Assembly: GCF_025380365.1 (NCBI RefSeq)
Contig: NZ_JAOCQF010000001.1
Span: 1,662,245 to 1,726,244 of the forward strand
Reading direction: 5' to 3'
From: Albidovulum sediminis
GTDB lineage: Bacteria; Pseudomonadota; Alphaproteobacteria; Rhodobacterales; Rhodobacteraceae
Length of the DNA stretch: 64,000 bases
The position numbers and the translations under genes were made by a program. The notes below the pieces were generated by a model. The model saw only the letters and a list, made by a program, of their open reading frames with translations, had not been told where the DNA came from and made no database searches. This document shows positions 59,446 to 64,000 of this stretch, one piece after another (position 1 is the stretch's first letter; each line of letters begins with the position of its first letter).

Positions 59446-60462
59446 TCACTTCTTGAGGTTGGTCCAGATCGCGTCGTAAAGCTTTTGCGTTTCCTCGTCG
59501 CAGGCCTCGATGAAGAAGCCCTTCTGGTCCGCCGGCGGGTTGTTTTCCGGGCTGTTCTTGATCTCGTCGGCCAGGAAGGGATCGACGCCGGTGACGCCCG
59601 AGGTATAGGCGGCGTAGTTGGTGACGGCGGCCGAGTTTTCGGGGTCGAGCAGGAAGTTCATGAACTTCAGCGCGTTGTCGCGGTTCGGCGCGTCCTTCAG
59701 CAGGACGACGTTGTCCATCCAGACGACATAGCCTTCCTTCGGGAAGGCGTATTCGACATTCGCGCCCTCGGCCCGCGCCTTGGCGGAGAAGCCGTTGTAG
59801 ATCATGCCCGCCGCCGCGTCGCCCGAGACAAGCACGTCCTTGGCGGTGTCCGACCCGAACGAGGCCCAGTGCGCCTTCGCCGCGACGAGCATGTCGCTGA
59901 GCGCCTTGAGCTGTTCGCGGTCCTGCGAGCACTGCGGGATGCCGAGGTAGATCGAGCCAAGGGCCAGAACCTCGCCCTGGCTGTCGAGGACGTTGATCTT
60001 GCCCTGAAGCTCCGCCGGCGGGTTGAAGAGGATGGCAAGGCTGTCGATGTCGCCCTGATAGACGTCGCGGTTCACGCTGAACGCGGTGGAGCCCCACTGG
60101 TAGGGGATGGAGGACTTGCGGCCCGGATCGAAGGGCACGTCGAGCCACTGCGGCGCGATGTTGCCGAAGTTCGGCAGGTCTTCGGGCGCGAACGTGTCCA
60201 GAAGCCCCTCGTCGCCCATGATCTTGACCATGTAGTCGCCGGGGACGGCCACGTCGTACTGGCCGATCTTGCCGGCCTTGAGCGCGGCCAGCATCGCCTC
60301 GTTGCTGTCGTAGGTGTCGATGGTCACGTCGATGCCGGTCTCGGTCTCGAATTTCTGGACCAGCTCCTCGGGGATGTATTCGAACCAGTGGTAGACCTTC
60401 AGTTCCCCTTCCGCGAAGGCCGGGGTGGCCAGAAGGCAGGTGCCGAGCAACAGTTTCTTCAT
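59446..60462 (-). CDS. Polyamine-type ABC substrate-binding protein (PotD/PotF-like)
   Basis: A 338-residue periplasmic protein with a short signal peptide (1-about 18, ending TPAFAEGE). LKVYHWFEYIPEELVQKFE and YDVAVPGDYMVKIM are typical of PotD/PotF. In these proteins a Trp/Asp/Glu set binds diamines; YHWFEY near the N-terminus fits. It follows the permease genes in an ABCD order, with AAGGAG before its ATG. Quaternary amines or other cationic compounds are alternatives to polyamines. Confidence 0.9.
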   Translation of the reverse strand: MKKLLLGTCLLATPAFAEGELKVYHWFEYIPEELVQKFETETGIDVTIDTYDSNEAMLAALKAGKIGQYDVAVPGDYMVKIMGDEGLLDTFAPEDLPNFGNIAPQWLDVPFDPGRKSSIPYQWGSTAFSVNRDVYQGDIDSLAILFNPPAELQGKINVLDSQGEVLALGSIYLGIPQCSQDREQLKALSDMLVAAKAHWASFGSDTAKDVLVSGDAAAGMIYNGFSAKARAEGANVEYAFPKEGYVVWMDNVVLLKDAPNRDNALKFMNFLLDPENSAAVTNYAAYTSGVTGVDPFLADEIKNSPENNPPADQKGFFIEACDEETQKLYDAIWTNLKK

Positions 60463-60481
60463 CGTGGTCTCCTTGTCGGGA

Positions 60482-61282
60482 TCAGGGGATCTTCTGCCCC
60501 TTGCGGTTGACGAGATAGGCGGCGGTGACGAAAAGGACGCTGACGCCCAGCATCAGCGTGGAAATGGCCATGATGTTGGGCTTGATGCCCTGCTTGACGC
60601 TGCCGAAGATCGCCGTGGGCAGAGTCTCCATCCCGGCGCCCTTGACGAAGTTCGTGATGATGAAGTCGTCGAGCGAGATGATGAAGGCCAGGAGCCAGCC
60701 CGAGACCACGCCCGGCATCATCAGGGGCAGCAGGATCAGCCGGAACGCCTGCGCGCGGGTGGCGTAGAGGTCGCGGGCGGCCTGTTCGTAGGTGCCCTCA
60801 ATCCCTTCGAGCCGGGCGGCGATGGGCAGGTAGGCGAAGGGGATGCAGAAGGTGATATGGGCCAGAAGGATCGTCAGGTAGCCGGTGGTCAGGCCGACGG
60901 TCGAGAAGAAGATGAGCGTCGAGACGGCGATGACGATCTCGGGCACCATCAGCGGAAGGTTGATCAGGGCGAAACTGGCCTGGCGGCCATGGAAAGCGCC
61001 GCCTCGGATCATCGCCAGCGCGGCGGCGGTGGCGATGGCCGCCGCCGTGGTCGAGGCGATGAGCGCTATGGTGAGCGAGTTCCATGCCGCCTGACCGAAG
61101 CGCCCGGCCTCGGGCCCGGTGAAGACATCGCCGTACCAGCGCAGCGAGAAACCGCCCCATTGCGTGATCGAGGTCGAGCCGTTGAAGGAATAGACCGCGA
61201 CGACCGCGAGCGGCGCGTAGAGCACCAGAAGACAGGCCAGCGTCATCGCCAGAAAGCCGGGATAGTGGCGCACGCCCTTCAT
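60482..61282 (-). CDS. Polyamine-type ABC permease (PotC/PotI-like)
   Basis: A 266-residue inner-membrane protein with about six segments. The EAA loop is [22 protein letters not shown], and [13 protein letters not shown] is a Pot-family hallmark. The start at 61282 overlaps the PotB-like stop by four bases. It forms the channel with that subunit. Confidence 0.92.
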   Translation of the reverse strand: MKGVRHYPGFLAMTLACLLVLYAPLAVVAVYSFNGSTSITQWGGFSLRWYGDVFTGPEAGRFGQAAWNSLTIALIASTTAAAIATAAALAMIRGGAFHGRQASFALINLPLMVPEIVIAVSTLIFFSTVGLTTGYLTILLAHITFCIPFAYLPIAARLEGIEGTYEQAARDLYATRAQAFRLILLPLMMPGVVSGWLLAFIISLDDFIITNFVKGAGMETLPTAIFGSVKQGIKPNIMAISTLMLGVSVLFVTAAYLVNRKGQKIP

Positions 61283-62196
61283 CGCCCCGCCCTCCCCTGT
61301 GCGCGGGCATAGGCCAGCAGCACCACCATGACCATGCTCATCAGGATCATGCTGACCGCCGCGCCGAAGGGCCAGTTGCCCTGGCTGCCCTTGAACTGTT
61401 CGTCGATCAGGCTGCCGATCATGAAGGTCTTGGCCCCGCCCAGAAGGTCGGGCGCGAGGAAGGCGCCAAGCGAGGGCACGAAGACGAGGATCATGCCGGC
61501 GACGATCCCCGGCCTGACCACTGGCAGCACGATCTCGCGCAGCGTCGCCCAGCGGCTGGCGTAGAGGTCGGCGGCGGCCTCGGAGAGCGCGAAGTTGTAG
61601 CGCTCGACCGCGGCGTAGATCGGCAGCACCATGAACGGCAGGTAGCTGTAGAACAGCCCGAGTTGCACGGCGAGGTTGGTATTGACCAGCGGCAGCGGGC
61701 TGTCGATCAGGCCGATCGCCATCAGGCTTTCGTTCAAGGGCCCGGTCTCGCGGATCAGGAACTTGAGCGAGACGGTGCGGATCAGCAGGTTGACCCAGTA
61801 GGGGATGGTGATCAGGAACAGCCACACCCCGCGCGTCCGTGCCGGCCGGGTGGCGATGAACCAGGCGGTCGGGAAGCCGATCAGAAGGCAAAGCCCGGTC
61901 GCGAGCGCGGCCTGCCAGATGGACCGGGCGAAGATCGTGATGTAGGTCCATTCGATCTGCGCAGGCTCGTCCCCGAAGAGGCCGCGGGTGACGAAGAACT
62001 GGTCATAGGCGGCCAGCGTGAAGTCCCATTCGACGCCGCCGCGGAATTCCTTCGTCAGGAAGGAGTAGACCGCCATGAGCGCCACCGGCACCACCATCAG
62101 GATGCCGATCACGACCCAGGTGGGCAGCAGCAGCGGACGGACAAGGCCCGCATAGGCCGCATCGGCCGGTCCGCGCGAGGGGCCTGGGCCAGCCAT
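61279..62196 (-). CDS. Polyamine-type ABC permease (PotB/PotH-like)
   Basis: A 305-residue inner-membrane protein with about six segments. The EAA loop reads [22 protein letters not shown], and [16 protein letters not shown] is typical of PotB. Its ATG shares one base with the ATPase gene stop (62196). Substrate specificity is set by the binding protein. Confidence 0.92.
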   Translation of the reverse strand: MAGPGPSRGPADAAYAGLVRPLLLPTWVVIGILMVVPVALMAVYSFLTKEFRGGVEWDFTLAAYDQFFVTRGLFGDEPAQIEWTYITIFARSIWQAALATGLCLLIGFPTAWFIATRPARTRGVWLFLITIPYWVNLLIRTVSLKFLIRETGPLNESLMAIGLIDSPLPLVNTNLAVQLGLFYSYLPFMVLPIYAAVERYNFALSEAAADLYASRWATLREIVLPVVRPGIVAGMILVFVPSLGAFLAPDLLGGAKTFMIGSLIDEQFKGSQGNWPFGAAVSMILMSMVMVVLLAYARAQGRAGR

Positions 62197-63263
62197 CAGT
62201 CGGCCAGAAGGCGCGCGGCGCCTTCCTCCAGGTGAAGGCCGACGCGGGCGCCGGGTTCGGGGGCGGCGACGCGGGCCGCGTTCTGCAGGCGCAGGGTGAA
62301 GGGCGTGCCGCCGTCAAGCCGGGCGATGACCTGAAGATCGGTGCCGAGGTAGACCACGCGTTCGACCGTCGCGGTCAGGTCGGCGTCCTGCGACAGGGTC
62401 AGCCGCTCGGGCCGGATCGACAGGTGGTGGCGGCCGGTGGCCGAGGTGGCCGAGGGGCAGGTCAGGCGGTGGCCGCCGGGAAGGGCGACGGTGGCGACCC
62501 CGCCGGCCACGGCCTCCACCTCGACCTCCAGCAGGTTGGTCTCGCCGATGAAATCGGCCACGAAGCGGTTCACCGGCGCCTCGTAGATGTCGCGCGCCGT
62601 GCCCACCTGCTGCACCCGGCCCTCGGACATGACCGCGATGCGGTCCGACATGGTCAGCGCCTCTTCCTGGTCGTGGGTGACGAAGATGAAGGTGATGCCG
62701 GTGTCTTCCTGCAATTGCTTGAGTTCCACGCGCATCGCCTGCCGGAGCTTGAGGTCCAGCGCCGAGAGCGGTTCGTCGAGCAGGAGCACCTTGGGGTCAG
62801 GCGCCAGCGCCCGGGCCAGCGCGACGCGCTGCTGCTGGCCGCCCGACAGTTGCGCGGGGCTGCGATCGGCGAAGGCAGAGAGATGCACCATCTCCAGCAT
62901 CCTGCCCGCGCGGTCGCGGCGGGTGGCGGCGTCCACCCCTTTCATCTTCAGCCCGAAGGCCACGTTGTCGATCACGCTCATGTGCGGAAAAAGCGCGTAG
63001 TGCTGGAAGACGGTGTTGACCGGGCGGTGGTTCGGTTCGAGCCGCGCGATGTCGTCGCCGAAAAGCCGGATCTCACCCTCGGTCACGTCCTCGAACCCGG
63101 CGATCATGCGCAGGAGCGTTGTCTTGCCGCATCCGGACGGGCCGAGGAGCGTGAAGAACTCGTTGTCCGCGATCGACAGGTCGACCCGGTGCAAGGCTGT
63201 CACGCTGCCATAGCGCTTGACGGCACGGCGGATTTCCACGGCTGCGGTCATTGTTGCGTTCAT
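62196..63263 (-). CDS. Polyamine-type ABC ATPase (PotA/PotG-like)
   Basis: A 355-residue ATPase. Walker [10 protein letters not shown], signature LSGGQQQR, Walker B VLLLDEP and H-loop THD are present, then a TOBE domain with SIRPERLTL. The ATG at 63263 is used; a TTG nine bases earlier and an ATG twelve bases later are alternatives, since GGGGGG lies just before. It is the first gene of the minus-strand unit that continues through the permeases, binding protein, hydrolase and TMADH-like gene. Confidence 0.92.
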   Translation of the reverse strand: MNATMTAAVEIRRAVKRYGSVTALHRVDLSIADNEFFTLLGPSGCGKTTLLRMIAGFEDVTEGEIRLFGDDIARLEPNHRPVNTVFQHYALFPHMSVIDNVAFGLKMKGVDAATRRDRAGRMLEMVHLSAFADRSPAQLSGGQQQRVALARALAPDPKVLLLDEPLSALDLKLRQAMRVELKQLQEDTGITFIFVTHDQEEALTMSDRIAVMSEGRVQQVGTARDIYEAPVNRFVADFIGETNLLEVEVEAVAGGVATVALPGGHRLTCPSATSATGRHHLSIRPERLTLSQDADLTATVERVVYLGTDLQVIARLDGGTPFTLRLQNAARVAAPEPGARVGLHLEEGAARLLAD

Positions 63264-63308
63264 ACCCCCCAACTGGCAGAGACAAGGCTAGAACCAAGCG
63301 TTCCGGGT

Positions 63309-63318
63309 GGTATATACC
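63309..63318. promoter_or_regulatory. Palindrome between the Pot operon and luxR-type gene
   Basis: GGTATATACC is a perfect 10-base palindrome in the 69-base gap between divergent genes. It could be the operator of the LuxR-type regulator or overlap the -10 of either promoter. Confidence 0.45.
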
Positions 63319-63332
63319 CCTAGAGAGGTATC

Positions 63333-64000
63333 ATGGCCGGCCTGCCGAACATCGCCGAATCCCAGTTGGCCGAAACCATCCGCCGGATGGGCCGGCCGGG
63401 CTTCGAAAGCGCGCTTCTCGCGTTCTTCCGAAGGATCGTCGCGCCCGACAACCTGATCATCCTGGCCTACCGCGACGCCGGCCCGCCGCAGGTCCTGTTC
63501 CGCCAGACCGAACTGCCGCAGGTCTTCGCCCAGCTTGACGACACCTATCTGGGCGGGGCCTATCTGCTTGATCCCTATCACGATCTGCATGTGAGCCGGG
63601 TCGCGGCCGGGGTCTACCGGCTGACCGACATCGCGCCGGACGCGTTCCAGCGCAGCCGCTACTTCACCGAATACTACCGCCAGACGACGCTGATCGACGA
63701 GCTGACCTTCATCGCCTATCCGGTCGCGGGCGTGTCGCTGAACATCTGCATCGGCCGCGACGCCGCCTCGGGCCGGGTGTTCTCTGCGACCGAGGCCGCG
63801 ACCTGCCAGCGCATCGCGCCCGTGGTCGTGGCGCTGGCCGAACAGCACTGGGCGGGGCTTGCCGCCGAAACCGGGCCCGCCGACGACGTGGCGGGCGACC
63901 TGATCGCCGCGCTGAGAGAGCACGGCATCGACATCACGCCGCGGCAGGCGGAGGTGGCGCTCCTGATCCTGCGGGGGCATTCCACCGCCTCGATCGGGCT
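63333..64000 (+). CDS. LuxR-type regulator, 3' end cut by window
   Basis: At least 222 residues are visible. The N-terminal part (1-about 190) is an uncharacterised sensory domain with FFRRIVAPDNLIILAYRD and YLGGAYLLDPYHDL. The C-terminal HTH begins with ITPRQAEVALLILRGHSTASI, the LuxR/GerE pattern, and runs past the window. No receiver Asp or AHL-binding signature is evident. AGAGAGG precedes the ATG. It is divergent from the Pot-type operon and probably controls it. Confidence 0.85.
   Translation, partial: MAGLPNIAESQLAETIRRMGRPGFESALLAFFRRIVAPDNLIILAYRDAGPPQVLFRQTELPQVFAQLDDTYLGGAYLLDPYHDLHVSRVAAGVYRLTDIAPDAFQRSRYFTEYYRQTTLIDELTFIAYPVAGVSLNICIGRDAASGRVFSATEAATCQRIAPVVVALAEQHWAGLAAETGPADDVAGDLIAALREHGIDITPRQAEVALLILRGHSTASIG

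Overview
The window is GC-rich, densely packed DNA from an alphaproteobacterium, most likely of the family Rhodobacteraceae. The evidence is the hom-glpX-recJ block, an RpoE-ChrR singlet-oxygen regulator pair beside the furan-fatty-acid type gene cluster known from Rhodobacter sphaeroides, an extra sigma-54 paralog, many ABC uptake operons, and ATGA overlaps throughout the operons. No insertion sequence, CRISPR array or replication origin was seen. The two ends cut genes: a TadG-like protein at base 1 and a LuxR-type regulator at base 64000.

Layout. 1-6.6 kb: two groups of Tad (Flp) pilus pseudopilin-like genes on opposite strands, with a glutamate dehydrogenase between them. 6.7-10.3 kb: pirin, a methyltransferase, an alpha/beta hydrolase, and a TetR regulator with an operator-like palindrome; a decayed copy of the tetR 3' end lies on the far side of the hydrolase. 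10.3-15 kb: a small lipoprotein, hom, glpX, recJ and tRNA-Glu. 15-16 kb: a low-GC insert next to the tRNA carrying one NYN-domain nuclease gene behind a structured leader.

16.2-27.1 kb, all on the minus strand, is the most distinctive part. It holds a sigma-54 paralog, a sigma-54 activator with no sensory domain, a peptide-type ABC importer, a C45 acyltransferase/amidase, and an AtuA/DUF4387 pair. Each of the two metabolic transcription units starts with a TGGCACG-N7-GC sigma-54 promoter. Each promoter has a CACGC/GCGTG palindrome about 90-110 bases upstream of its inferred start. Together they look like a self-contained sigma-54 regulon with its own sigma factor, activator, enhancers and promoters.

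27.2-31.5 kb: a non-pyrrolysine MttB-family methyltransferase with a divergent LysR regulator, then a fused dihydroxyacetone-type kinase. The kinase ends a polyol/sugar ABC operon (31.5-37.1 kb: two ATPases, a 62-residue membrane protein, two permeases, a binding protein) preceded by a LacI gene and a pair of LacI-like operators. 38.8-42 kb: the circularly permuted ATP-grasp, alpha-E and transglutaminase set. 42-48 kb: a DUF3131 protein divergent from a very large GH18-like/NodB deacetylase/GT2 fusion, which suggests envelope polysaccharide synthesis. 48-56.5 kb: a lipoprotein, chrR and rpoE, then a seven-gene divergent operon (flavoprotein, DUF1365, CFA-like methylase, chalcone-isomerase-like, MFS, DUF3833, SDR) that fits RpoE-controlled lipid modification. 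56.5-64 kb: a trimethylamine-dehydrogenase-like flavoprotein, a carbon-nitrogen hydrolase, a Pot-type ABC importer and a divergent LuxR regulator, probably for an amine or amide substrate.

A recurring theme is catabolism of methylated amines, amides and small polyols, each transporter operon having its own regulator. Substrates are inferred, not shown by sequence.
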